Positions 51,312 to 61,300 of a DNA stretch of 64,000 nt are shown here, piece by piece. A program made the position numbers and the translations under genes. Below the pieces are notes generated by a model. The model was not told the DNA's origin and made no database searches. It worked only from the letters and a program-made list of their open reading frames with translations. The stretch is from Spirochaetaceae bacterium (GTDB taxonomy: Bacteria > Spirochaetota > Spirochaetia > Treponematales > Treponemataceae): contig JAGAAX010000023.1 in assembly GCA_017614995.1 (NCBI GenBank), forward strand, positions 33,953-97,952, in the 5' to 3' direction. Numbering within the stretch: position 1 is the first letter of the stretch; each line of letters starts with the position of its first letter.

Positions 51312-52807
51312 TATATGCTCTCCATAATAATAGGAATAGTTTTTCCATTTTTTGAGGAATTTTTCTCTTCATTTACATGAATTGCAAGAGATAGATAAAT
51401 TATTGCCTCACGAACATAAGACATTAGTTTTTCTGTTTTTTTCTCAAACTCATCAATTGTTATTTGATATGCTAAACTGTCATATCGCTCTTTTTCGATT
51501 GGATTTATTTTATACTGTATAATTTTTACATATCGATGCTCTAAGCAATTTCGTAGTTTTGCTAATTCTAGAGAATCTGAATCAGTTACAGCAAGATATT
51601 CCAAATCATAAGAGTAAAAATCTTTACTTAAATAATATAAACCTCGTAGAGGATTATTTGTTAAGTTTTCTATTTTTGTTTTTATACCAGCTTTGTTTTT
51701 TTGTTTTTGCTCATACCATATTGTATTAAATGATATAGTTCTTTCATCGTGAGTAAGTTTAAAATAATCATTTATAAAGAAAGCAATTTTATCAAGTATT
51801 GAATATAGATTCTTATATGAAGTTCGTATTAATTCGTATTTGTAACCATATAAAGGATAATCCAAAGTGTCTATTAATAAATTGCCCTTATCAGACAAGT
51901 CTTTCTCATAACCATCTTTGTTTTGCAAATACAAATAATACATATAACGAGCAGAGACATATTGTTGTTTTATTTCATTAAAAAGACCATGATACTTAGG
52001 AGGCTCATACTTTGAAGTTGTTATAGTCGGTAAATGAATTATATCGTGAGCAACAAAAGTATCATAATAAATATCATTTAGTGGATTTAAAAATAAGGAA
52101 TTCTTCAAAGACCATTCCATATATTGTTTTTCCTGTTGTGAAATGCCTTCAAAATAATTCTGAAATTCGACTTCGGCATTCAGAGATTCAGCAGAGAAAC
52201 AAGATTCTAACAGTTCTTTATAAGATATAAACTGCGATTTTGCTTCAGCATATACATCACGCGACTCTATCGATTTATTTAGATTATCATATGCTTTCTT
52301 TGATAGCAAAAATGCGTGATTATTGTCGTATAGGCTTTTTGCATATTCTACTACCCCAACCCCTAAGTTTCCTTGTGCCATTCCAAAATTTGGAGATATA
52401 CCCAGAGCTTTCTGCCAAGAATTTATTGCATAAATAATCCTTCCAGATTCCGAAAACATATTTCCCAAGTTAGTATAACTTTGCACAAGTATTGTTTTTA
52501 ATAATTCATTGTTAAAACAATATTCATGTAATTTTATACAGTTTCTATATGCTTTTATTGCATTTATGTGTTCTATATTATTATATATCCATATTTTATC
52601 CTTATGATTTCTCAAACTGTCCAATGCGGAAAAAGCATTTCCTAAGTCGTAATAAAGATACACTTTTGCCTGCAACTCAAGTTGTTCATCTAAAAACAAC
52701 TGATTTATTTTATCCACAACAGTTTGAAGGATTTCTTCGTTTTTTTCATCAGATGCCAAATTAATTTCTATACTGATAGAATTAACAATATTTTGCCAGT
52801 TTTCCAT
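51311..52807 (-). CDS. TPR protein with C-terminal HEPN (LA2681-like) domain
   Basis: A 498-residue protein. The N-terminal ~210 residues are helical with TPR-like repeats (VQSYTNLGNMFSESGRIIYAI; WQKALGISPNFGMAQGNLG). The C-terminal half has an HEPN-type helical bundle with RNCLEH (R-x4-H), the metal-independent RNase motif, near residue 425. It resembles the LA2681 group of HEPN proteins. HEPN RNases act as toxins in defence systems by cutting RNA on infection. The gene is AT-rich relative to its neighbours, which suggests transfer. It lies fifth in the defence operon. Confidence 0.72.
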   Translation of the reverse strand: MENWQNIVNSISIEINLASDEKNEEILQTVVDKINQLFLDEQLELQAKVYLYYDLGNAFSALDSLRNHKDKIWIYNNIEHINAIKAYRNCIKLHEYCFNNELLKTILVQSYTNLGNMFSESGRIIYAINSWQKALGISPNFGMAQGNLGVGVVEYAKSLYDNNHAFLLSKKAYDNLNKSIESRDVYAEAKSQFISYKELLESCFSAESLNAEVEFQNYFEGISQQEKQYMEWSLKNSLFLNPLNDIYYDTFVAHDIIHLPTITTSKYEPPKYHGLFNEIKQQYVSARYMYYLYLQNKDGYEKDLSDKGNLLIDTLDYPLYGYKYELIRTSYKNLYSILDKIAFFINDYFKLTHDERTISFNTIWYEQKQKNKAGIKTKIENLTNNPLRGLYYLSKDFYSYDLEYLAVTDSDSLELAKLRNCLEHRYVKIIQYKINPIEKERYDSLAYQITIDEFEKKTEKLMSYVREAIIYLSLAIHVNEEKNSSKNGKTIPIIMESI

Positions 52808-52862
52808 TTCTTACTTCCCCCTCCTCAATAGCGTTTTGTCATAACCTGTTGAATCTCATATA

Positions 52863-53690
52863 TTACCACAAGCTCGGTCTACCATAATTCCACCGAATCC
52901 TAAACTGCTCAATTCCATCTGGTACTTGAATTTTTAATGAATAACTAAATCGCTGCCCCAGAATGACAGCCTTTAAGCTTGAACCATAATTTACAAACAT
53001 TGCTTCATCTGGAGACCTCAAGGAACGATTTATCAAGCAAAAGCGATACTCATTTTCATCTCTGTAATCCTGACACTTTTGGAAAAGATACTTTTTATTA
53101 TCATCTCCTAGATAGAAATCCGAATAATCGCTTAAAGTTGATCTGCTTGTATTTATATTCGACATTGAAGTTTCTAATTCAGTAAGGTAATTAGTATAAT
53201 CTATTTTCCTATCTGGTATAACTTCAATATCTTTGCCAGCTAACGCATTAAAAAGTTTTTGAAATTCAGCCTTGTCAAAAACAAGACATACGCCTGAATG
53301 ATTATCTGCATACTGTGCCCACATTCGGCTTCTTGCCCAACCTTTAAATAATAGGTTGTCTGCAAAATCTTGAGCTTTTTCATTTTGCCAGTCATCATTT
53401 GAACAGAACATGTCTTTGCAAAAACAAATCATGCGGACAAAGTTTATTCGGTTTTTCTTTGAAATTGTAAGTTCTCTAAAAACCTTTTTATAATCTATGT
53501 CACCCCATGCTGAAAAACCTGAAGGCTCACCAGATAAAAATTCAAGAGGATCATTTGTATTTACTAAATTACTTAATTTAAGCGTATTATTCTCAATAAT
53601 CTTACAAGCAGAGGCAAGAGATGTATAATGATATAAAAATGTATCATCACCGCATGTTTGTTGTTGCAATCTATCTTTTAATATTGACAT
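52863..53690 (-). CDS. DUF2971-family protein
   Basis: A 275-residue protein with the DUF2971 pattern: FLYHYTSLASACKIIENNTL at the N-terminus, then NDPLEF, and a middle MICFCKD...WARSRMWAQYADNHSG block. The function of the family is unknown; it occurs often in mobile and defence regions. The ATG at 53690 lies 4 bp after the methyltransferase stop, with GGAGGG 12 nt upstream; the open frame further up overlaps the methyltransferase gene. Fourth gene of the operon. Confidence 0.78.
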   Translation of the reverse strand: MSILKDRLQQQTCGDDTFLYHYTSLASACKIIENNTLKLSNLVNTNDPLEFLSGEPSGFSAWGDIDYKKVFRELTISKKNRINFVRMICFCKDMFCSNDDWQNEKAQDFADNLLFKGWARSRMWAQYADNHSGVCLVFDKAEFQKLFNALAGKDIEVIPDRKIDYTNYLTELETSMSNINTSRSTLSDYSDFYLGDDNKKYLFQKCQDYRDENEYRFCLINRSLRSPDEAMFVNYGSSLKAVILGQRFSYSLKIQVPDGIEQFRIRWNYGRPSLW

Positions 53691-53694
53691 CTTT

Positions 53695-56600
53695 CTATTT
53701 TCCCTCCACAACAGCGATTTCTTCTTCTGTGAGTCCGTAGAGTTTGTAGACAAGCTCGTCTATTTTGTTTTCAAGCACAGTTGTGTCGGCGGTGCTGTCG
53801 GCTTTTTTTGTGGCGAGAATTTGCTCTACTAAGTCGATGATAGGTTTTTGCTGTTCTGGGGCAGCAGGAGGAATAGGTAATTCCTTTAATTGAAAACCTT
53901 TTATTTTTGGAAATGTAGCTTTATTATCCGAGTATTTCGATTTCCAATAGTTCTTTATGAACGCTGAATTTAAGCAAGCTAAAAGATATTTTAAGTCATA
54001 ACCAGAAATTTTCGGATAAACACTATAGAGAGTATTTGAACCTAAAATATTTTTTTCACAAAGACCTACAATAGGAACTATTCCTATTTGTCTAATAACA
54101 ATACGGTCTTTTGAATATACACTCCAATCTCCACCACTTTTTATATTTTTAGGAATATAATTAAAGAAAATTTTTGGTAAGGCAAATTCATAGGGTTGAA
54201 TATCTGCACCATCGATAAATGGTAAATAGTCTTTATTAACTTTTTTCTCAGAAATAGAAGATTTTCTATCAAATGCTTGTATACCAAAATAAGTATTACA
54301 TATTTCTCCCAAAGATATACTATCAATATCCTTACATGATTCTTGTGTATTTATATTAAAGATATATTCTTTATCTTTTTTCCAATCTGACTGTTTTTTT
54401 TCACACAAATGTGTGAATATAAAATCTGAACTTGAGAGAATATCAATAGTATTATTAGTTGAGGTTCTTTTTGATAAAACTATCGTTGCGGTATCAACAG
54501 AGGCAGAATCAAATACCTTGTCATGATTAATTATTTTATGAATCTCACATTTATCCAAAATAAATTTTCGTAAAGGCTTTATATACTTATTTGTCAAATA
54601 AGTATTTGGAGTAATATAACTTAACACACCATTTTGTTTTAAAGAATTAATTCCTTTCTCAAAGAATAAATGGAATAAATCAATTTTATAGCTAGCAACT
54701 TCAAAATTATTTTTAATATAATTAAGGTAATCTTCATTAGTATTTGAAGGTTGGCATAATTTATACGGAGGATTCCCAATCACAACATCAAATCCATCCT
54801 TAATTCCGAACATCCATTCTGCATCAAAGAATTCTGCACTTCGGTTCTTGTCGTAAGGATCCCAAGTAGAAATCAGTTTGGCATTTTCTTTTCCAAAACC
54901 AAGTTTTAGGAGTTCCTGTTCAAGTTCATCTCTTATTCGTTTATCTTCCTGACGAAGTTCAAACTTATGTTTTGGTGTTTTTGCTTTAAACAAATCATGA
55001 CGAACTTTCTGTAAAGTAAGCATTAAGTTATCAATCTCTTTTGAACTCAAATATGCCGTTTCATCATTCAATCCAATCAAACTGTTTGCTGTAACAAAAC
55101 GGTTTTCAAGGTTTGGAAGCGGACGGATTCCAAAGTTCGGTTTATTTGAATCTACTTTCTGGTCAACAATAAGAGAGATAAAGAATCTAAGGCGGCTTAT
55201 CTGGGTTGCAATTGGCTGAATGTCAATTCCGTGAATACAGTTTTCTATAAGATAGAGCTTTCTTGCATAGTCAAGCTCGTTGTCATCAAATACACTAAGT
55301 ATTTCTTTTTGAAGCTCGTTCTTTTCTTTTGCAGAAAGTTTTCCGTCATTCGATATTTTTTGAATCTGAATCTGTCTCCAATTATCGTTCTGCGGGTCAA
55401 GCTTATGAATAACATAGACCATCTTCTGCAAGATTCCCATTGGAAATGCACCAGAACCACAAGCCGGGTCAAGAATTTTACATTCGTCGATATAGCGCAA
55501 AATCTGAAAACGTTCTTCTTCTGTAAACTCAGGTTCAATTTCGTTATAGGCAATAAGGTCATCAAGTTTTTGGTCGAGGGTGTTCCCTTCGACTTCGCTC
55601 AGGGAACAGTTTTGTTTGATTCGGTTGCTGAGCGTAGTCGAAGCAATCTTTGTTTTTAAATATGCCTTCAAGCTTTCGTCAACCATGTATTCAACAATCG
55701 GACGTGGAGTGTAGAAGCTGCCTGTTTGTTTACGTGCATTGGTTTTAGTCTCAGGGTTATAACTTGCAAGAAGGTTTTCAAAAACGCGGCCTAATAATTC
55801 CGGGTCAAGAGCAATATCTTCTTCAACAGGTGTATTCTCTGCAATAGTAAACTTATATTTTTGCAGGATATTTATAATTCCGTTTACTGTTACGTCCTTT
55901 TTCTTTTTGTCGTCGTATTCGGTACTAAGGTCAACTTTTACATCTTTGCCAAAGAAAATATAGTCAGGTACAAAAAGTTCATTGTCGTTGCGGTCGCTGA
56001 ATCCGTCTTCATAATTAATTAATGCTCCGCCTCTTTTGCCTTTAAGCTCATCATCCTGATGGTCAAGACATTCAAAAAGTCCACCGTTCATAAACGGAAC
56101 TTTTGATTCTATAAGCTTTATAAAATCATCAGGATTTTTATGATAGCGTTTGTAGCGCATAAGGCTTGTGGCGTTTTGATTCTGTCCGTCTATACGGAAA
56201 GCGCGGTTGCCTTGCTCGGCATTCAGACTTGCAAAAAAGAGGTTTTGCAAAATTGATTTATAATAAATGCTTGAATCAATAGGATCATGATAATTCTCTT
56301 TTTTGTTAAACTCAGGGAAAAAGCCGTTTATGATTCCAGTGATTTTATTTTCATCAAACAATTCTTCTGGTATAAGGTCTTTTTCTTTTATAAACCACAC
56401 AAACAAAAGGCGTGTTAAAAGTCTGATTAGATTCTTTGCGTTGTGCTCACGAAGTTTGTCTTCTTTGGTGAAAAGACCGCCGCGTTCAGATTCGTTTTCG
56501 TAACCTGGATAAACAACGGTTTTGATTGCCCAGAAATACCAGTTTGAAAGTTCGGTGTAAAAGCGTTTGTTAAGGGTCTGGGTGTCGAGAACTTCTGTCC

Positions 56601-57261
56601 ATGCTTTATGAAGAGCTTCAAAATTGTGAATGTCATAAGTGCTGTTCAGTTTGTCGAGAGACATATCTGCTAAGATTTCGATATGCGCTCTGTGTGGTTT
56701 TGATACGGAGATATCTTTTATAAGGGTAACTTTTTCAAGAACATCACGGTCATTGTCTTTTTTATTTACACGGCGGTTGATAACGGCAAGTGTTATACAT
56801 TCTCCATATTTGAAAATTACAAGAATAGGAATTGCAAAGAGCTTGTTGACTTCGCGCGTAATGGTGGAAATCTGTGTCTTTGTGTATTCATCTTTAGTGA
56901 GCTCTACAGCAAAACAAAGATACGACTGCTTTTCATAAGGATTCAGCTTTGAATCAAAAAGCTGACCTTGACCTGTAAATGATTCATCAATTAGCTGAAA
57001 GAGTATGTCGATTGATTTCCAGTCATGCACATTGGCGCGTTCTTCGCTGAACCGCTCAGAATATGGAGAACTTTGTACATAAAGCTCGTTAAATTCGGCA
57101 AAAGCCTTGTTATCAAGAGGCGCTTGTAGGCTTGTGTTGTAGCCGAGCGTAGCAAAAAGATTTATTCCGGCTTTTGAAATATCATCTTTTGCAAATGCTT
57201 TAATTGCTTCCTGAATATTCAATTTTTCATCAGTATTCTTTACCATTTTAGTTTTCCCCAC
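53695..57261 (-). CDS. Eco57I-type DNA adenine methyltransferase (type IIG-like)
   Basis: A 1188-residue protein. Residues 1-480 form a large N-terminal domain with no clear nuclease motif. TGSFYTPRPIVEYMVD near 520 leads to the N6-adenine methyltransferase core: DPACGSGAFPMGIL (SAM motif I, about 600) and VVIGNPPYKL (catalytic NPPY, about 828). A C-terminal TaqI-like target-recognition region (GADIQPYEF; LLACLNSAFIKNYW; QLKELPIPPAAPEQQ) follows. It should methylate host DNA to protect it from the PLD-helicase. A 67-bp palindromic repeat is inserted in frame at 55582-55648 and codes for about 22 residues. Confidence 0.88.
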   Translation of the reverse strand: MGKTKMVKNTDEKLNIQEAIKAFAKDDISKAGINLFATLGYNTSLQAPLDNKAFAEFNELYVQSSPYSERFSEERANVHDWKSIDILFQLIDESFTGQGQLFDSKLNPYEKQSYLCFAVELTKDEYTKTQISTITREVNKLFAIPILVIFKYGECITLAVINRRVNKKDNDRDVLEKVTLIKDISVSKPHRAHIEILADMSLDKLNSTYDIHNFEALHKAWTEVLDTQTLNKRFYTELSNWYFWAIKTVVYPGYENESERGGLFTKEDKLREHNAKNLIRLLTRLLFVWFIKEKDLIPEELFDENKITGIINGFFPEFNKKENYHDPIDSSIYYKSILQNLFFASLNAEQGNRAFRIDGQNQNATSLMRYKRYHKNPDDFIKLIESKVPFMNGGLFECLDHQDDELKGKRGGALINYEDGFSDRNDNELFVPDYIFFGKDVKVDLSTEYDDKKKKDVTVNGIINILQKYKFTIAENTPVEEDIALDPELLGRVFENLLASYNPETKTNARKQTGSFYTPRPIVEYMVDESLKAYLKTKIASTTLSNRIKQNCSLSEVEGNTLDQKLDDLIAYNEIEPEFTEEERFQILRYIDECKILDPACGSGAFPMGILQKMVYVIHKLDPQNDNWRQIQIQKISNDGKLSAKEKNELQKEILSVFDDNELDYARKLYLIENCIHGIDIQPIATQISRLRFFISLIVDQKVDSNKPNFGIRPLPNLENRFVTANSLIGLNDETAYLSSKEIDNLMLTLQKVRHDLFKAKTPKHKFELRQEDKRIRDELEQELLKLGFGKENAKLISTWDPYDKNRSAEFFDAEWMFGIKDGFDVVIGNPPYKLCQPSNTNEDYLNYIKNNFEVASYKIDLFHLFFEKGINSLKQNGVLSYITPNTYLTNKYIKPLRKFILDKCEIHKIINHDKVFDSASVDTATIVLSKRTSTNNTIDILSSSDFIFTHLCEKKQSDWKKDKEYIFNINTQESCKDIDSISLGEICNTYFGIQAFDRKSSISEKKVNKDYLPFIDGADIQPYEFALPKIFFNYIPKNIKSGGDWSVYSKDRIVIRQIGIVPIVGLCEKNILGSNTLYSVYPKISGYDLKYLLACLNSAFIKNYWKSKYSDNKATFPKIKGFQLKELPIPPAAPEQQKPIIDLVEQILATKKADSTADTTVLENKIDELVYKLYGLTEEEIAVVEGK
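55582..55648. repeat. Palindromic repeat inserted within the methyltransferase reading frame
   Basis: Two hairpins: GTTCCCT..AGGGAAC (55582-55607) and GGTTGCT..AGCAATC (55623-55648). Their loops are inverted copies of each other: CTTCGACTTCGCTCAG against CTGAGCGTAGTCGAAG (one mismatch). This GACTTCGCTCAGG type is a widespread intergenic palindrome. Here it is translated as part of a linker (SNRIKQNCSLSEVEGN) and keeps the frame. Confidence 0.85.
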
Positions 57262-57266
57262 TCTGC

Positions 57267-58301
57267 TTAATTTTTCTTTGCAAGTTTAATTTTAGTTTCT
57301 GCATTATCAAGCAGTTTCATTTCTGTATCCATTTCTTCTTCATCCTGCTTATCGGCTTTCTGTGCTTCATAAGCTTTACGGCGTTTGTCGAATTCAATAT
57401 AGATTTTCTCAACTTCTGATTCCATTTGCTTGTTAGAACGATGCCCTTTATCTTCCAGCAACGGCAAATCATGGTCTGTTATGAGTTTGTCTACATTTTC
57501 TTCCCAGTAATGCATAGTCAAATCTTTCCGCATTTTTGCACGCAACTCTGCACTTTCCAAAAAGATTGTTACAATTCGGTTTAATGAATCAATTTCATCT
57601 TCTGTAAGATAATTTTTGCTTGTGTAAATATCCTGTTTGCGGACAACTTTTCCTTTCCAGCTTGTAAGGTTCATGTTCGGCTTGGAACTGTCGGCACGAG
57701 CTAAAATGAGTTCGGCTGCGGTCTGGTGTGTAACTGCATAAATCAATTTGTTTTGGGTTGCCGCAAAAAACATCTGCGTTGCCTTGTCTGATGCGTCGTA
57801 ATCAGAAGAAAGAGCAAACAAATCGCGGACTTTCTGATAAAAGCGTTTTTCGCTTGCACGAATGTCGCGGATTCGCTCAAGAAGCTCGTCAAAGTAATCT
57901 GGGCGACCGTCTGGATTTTTAAGGCGTTCATCATCCATTACAAAACCTTTCTGCAAGAACTCTGTAAGGTTTTTGTTCGCCCACTTTCTGAATTGAGTTC
58001 CGCGAACACTTCGGACACGAAATCCGACAGCTAAAACCATTGGAAGCGCGTAGTAGGTGACATTATAATTCTTGCCGTCAGAGGCAGTTGTCAAATAATC
58101 TTTGACAACTGATTTTTCTTGTAATTCTTTTTCTTGCAAGATATTAGCTATGTGGTGGCTAATAAGTTGCTTAGAGGTGTCAAAAAGTAGTGCCATCTGC
58201 TGCTGGTTCATCCAGATTATGCCGTCTCGCGAATAAAGCTTTACATCAGCCTTGCCGTCGTCAGTATTGTAGATTATTATTTCGCTATTTGTTTCTTCCA
58301 T
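57267..58301 (-). CDS. RhuM-family protein
   Basis: A 344-residue protein of the RhuM group (named for a Salmonella virulence-linked gene), widespread next to restriction-modification genes. A KilA-N/Bro-like N-terminal domain is visible (IWMNQQQMALLFDTSKQLIS; YNVTYYALPMVLAVGFRVRS; GTQFRKWANKNL), followed by a helical, charged C-terminus with a YAVTHQTAAELILARADSSK stretch. The molecular function is unknown. It lies 9 bp after the helicase gene and 5 bp before the methyltransferase gene, so it is co-translated with both and probably part of the same system. Confidence 0.85.
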   Translation of the reverse strand: MEETNSEIIIYNTDDGKADVKLYSRDGIIWMNQQQMALLFDTSKQLISHHIANILQEKELQEKSVVKDYLTTASDGKNYNVTYYALPMVLAVGFRVRSVRGTQFRKWANKNLTEFLQKGFVMDDERLKNPDGRPDYFDELLERIRDIRASEKRFYQKVRDLFALSSDYDASDKATQMFFAATQNKLIYAVTHQTAAELILARADSSKPNMNLTSWKGKVVRKQDIYTSKNYLTEDEIDSLNRIVTIFLESAELRAKMRKDLTMHYWEENVDKLITDHDLPLLEDKGHRSNKQMESEVEKIYIEFDKRRKAYEAQKADKQDEEEMDTEMKLLDNAETKIKLAKKN

Positions 58302-58310
58302 TTTTCTCTC

Positions 58311-61300
58311 CTATTTGATAATCAGCCATGTAACAAGCTCAAAATCGCCTACATTTGAAGCCTGCTTATCCTTTTTTATAAGAACTGCATTTCGACTGGT
58401 AGTAAGTTTCATCGCATTTCGCTTTTTGAAACTTGACGTAATTTCAGTTACAGATTTTTCAAGCAGAGCGGAATATTTAGACATATCAGTGCCACTGTTT
58501 GTTTCTGTATTGAAAAGCTCACACAACTTGTCATAAGGAGCTTTTTCGCCGGAGCACAAAAGCCTGTAAACTTCAAGAATTGATTTTGCGCTCGTGTAGT
58601 TATAAATCTTTGAACCGTCTTCATAAATATAAACTAAAAAGTACGGATTCAATGGATTTATTTTTTCGCATTCTTCATCTGCATTTTTTTGACGGAGACA
58701 GTAAATAACACCAGGCTTAATAATTTTTTTTGCAGCTTCATCAAAGTTTTTTTCTGATAGTTGTACAGTGTTTTGTGGAGACGGAATAATCGCATAAATT
58801 CCGTCAGGAACACTGTCTAATTTTGCAGAATTTTCTTTTATAAAGTTTGAAAGCTCAACACGGAAATCATCAAGAGTAAAGTCTGTAAGAGAGATAGAAT
58901 CAACCATATCTTCCAAATCAAGCACTTCGTCTTTTAGGCGTTTAAGCTGCTGGTCACGGTATTTCAAATCTTCGTCTATCAGCTCTTTTACTTCATCGGT
59001 TTTAAGAATATTATCTTCTGCTGTTGCCGTTAAATCTACAAGAGCCATTCGGCTTTCTACTCGGGTTTTTAGATTGATGTAATCGTCTAAATCCTGTGTA
59101 GGCCAGAAATTTACAAGCTGAATTGATGTATTTGTACTGCCCAAACGGTCAATTCGTCCAAATCGCTGAATAATGCGCACCGGATTCCAGTGAATATCAT
59201 AATTTATAAGATAATCGCAATCTTGCAGGTTTTGTCCTTCGCTGATACAGTCTGTCGCAATCAGAATGTCAATCTCTTTTGACTTATCAACTCCAAGCTC
59301 ATCTCTATGTTTTGCTTTTGGCGCAAAATTGGTGAGAATCATGTTGAAGTCATTTTCACCAAAAGTTGCAGAACTTTTTGAACCGCAGACCATTCCGCAC
59401 TCTAGTTCTAATTCTTTTTTTGCCCAAGGCTGAATTTCTTTATAAAGATATTCTGCTGTATCTGAGAATGCTGTAAAGATTACAATTTTCTTATTGTTCG
59501 GATTGATAGGATGCTCAACTTTGTCTTTTATAAGCTTTTTCAAATCCGCAAGTTTTGCATCGCGTTCGGCTGAAATCTTATTTGCCGTATCACGAATCAT
59601 AATCATAGCCGAACGGTCTGAACGTAAATCTTTTTTCCATTCATCAAGCTTCAAGTCCGCAAGACTGAATTTGAGTTTTTTGCCGACAAACAAATCGGCA
59701 TTGTCAAAATCTCCTGATGAATCTGCATTATCTGCAAAATCTTCATCATTTTCAAAGTCCTGTTCAATCTGATTCTGAGTTGCGAATTTTGCTTTTTGAT
59801 CTTCTGGCAGTTTTTCATACTCATCAATTTTATCTAGAAGCTCTTTTATTTGATTAACAGTGCGGTCAATTGATATTGCAAAAGAGTGAATTGAACTTTC
59901 AAGTCTTTTTAGATAGCCCACCTTCATCATGCCAATCAGAGATTTTTCACGGTCATCTTGAATAAAAGTATCAACCGAAGAACCTGCAAGTTTTGCATAG
60001 TAATCCTTTTTTTCATCTTTTATATATTTTGAAGGGTTAAATATAGAAAGCTGATAGTTTGAAATCTGTGCATTTATTGCAGAATATTCGGGAAATTCAT
60101 CTTCGGTATCTATTTTAGAGTAAACAGGAATCGGTTTTCTGCGTTCCGGGAATTTTCCTACATCTGCTTCATTATAAAATTTTATAATATGCTTGCGAGA
60201 ACGGGCAATTGTAAGTTCATCAAGCAATTTAAAGAATGACGAATCAAGTTTCTCCATCAACTGTTTTGTTGTACGTTCAGGATTTTTTTTCGGGTCTGCC
60301 CATGTACTAAACTGCTTTTGTGCTGTTTCAAGAGTCTGGGCAATATCAGAAATTCCAGATGTATCATACAGAGCTGATTGATTACCTTCTGTGATAAGAT
60401 TTATTTGGTTACGCAAGTCTTTAAGCGTATTATTTACAGGTGTTGCTGAAAGCATAAGAACTTTTGTTTTTGAGCCGGACTTAATGATTTTTTCCATGAG
60501 CCATTTTGCGCGGTTCATGTGTTTTTCACCTGTTGTAGTTTCTTTTTCCATTGGGTTGCCTTTAAAGTTGTGGCTTTCATCAATAACAACAAGGTCATAG
60601 GCAGCCCAGTTGAATGTTTTAAAATCAATGCCATCTGCACCAGATTTTCCGTTTTCACGCCCCATGTCTGTGTGGTAAAGAACCGTATATTGAAAGCGGT
60701 CTTTTTCAAGAATATTAAGCTTACTGTTTTTTGCAGCTTGATATACAGTCCAGTTATCGCTCAACTTTTTAGGACAAAGAACAAGAACACGGTAGTTCTT
60801 TAATTCAAAGTATTTTATTACGGCAAGAGCTTCAAATGTTTTTCCAAGACCTACTGAATCCGCAATAATACAGCCGTTATGTTTTAAAAGTTTATTTATC
60901 GCTCCTTTTACACCGTCTTTTTGGAATTCATAAAGCTTATTCCAGATGGCAGTATCTTTAAATGCGGTTTCATCAAAAAGCTTGTTGTCTTTCTGCTCGT
61001 CAAGATAATCTTTGAAAATAGAATAAAGCGTTTTAAAATAGACAAATTCTGGTTCATTTTCTTTGTAAAGCATTTCAAGATATTTTAAGACTTCATCTTT
61101 TACATCTTGAACAAGTCCTGTAGTGTCATTCCATATTGAATCAAACCAGCCTTTCAGTTCTTCTTTCTGGCGGTCGCTGTCTACAATAAGATTTAGTTCA
61201 ATATTATTTGCTTCTTTTTTTAATCCAAGTCCACTTGTTGTAAAGTTTGAACTGCCGGAAATTGCTTTTGGGTAACCTTTTGAATCAAGGTCAGCATAAT

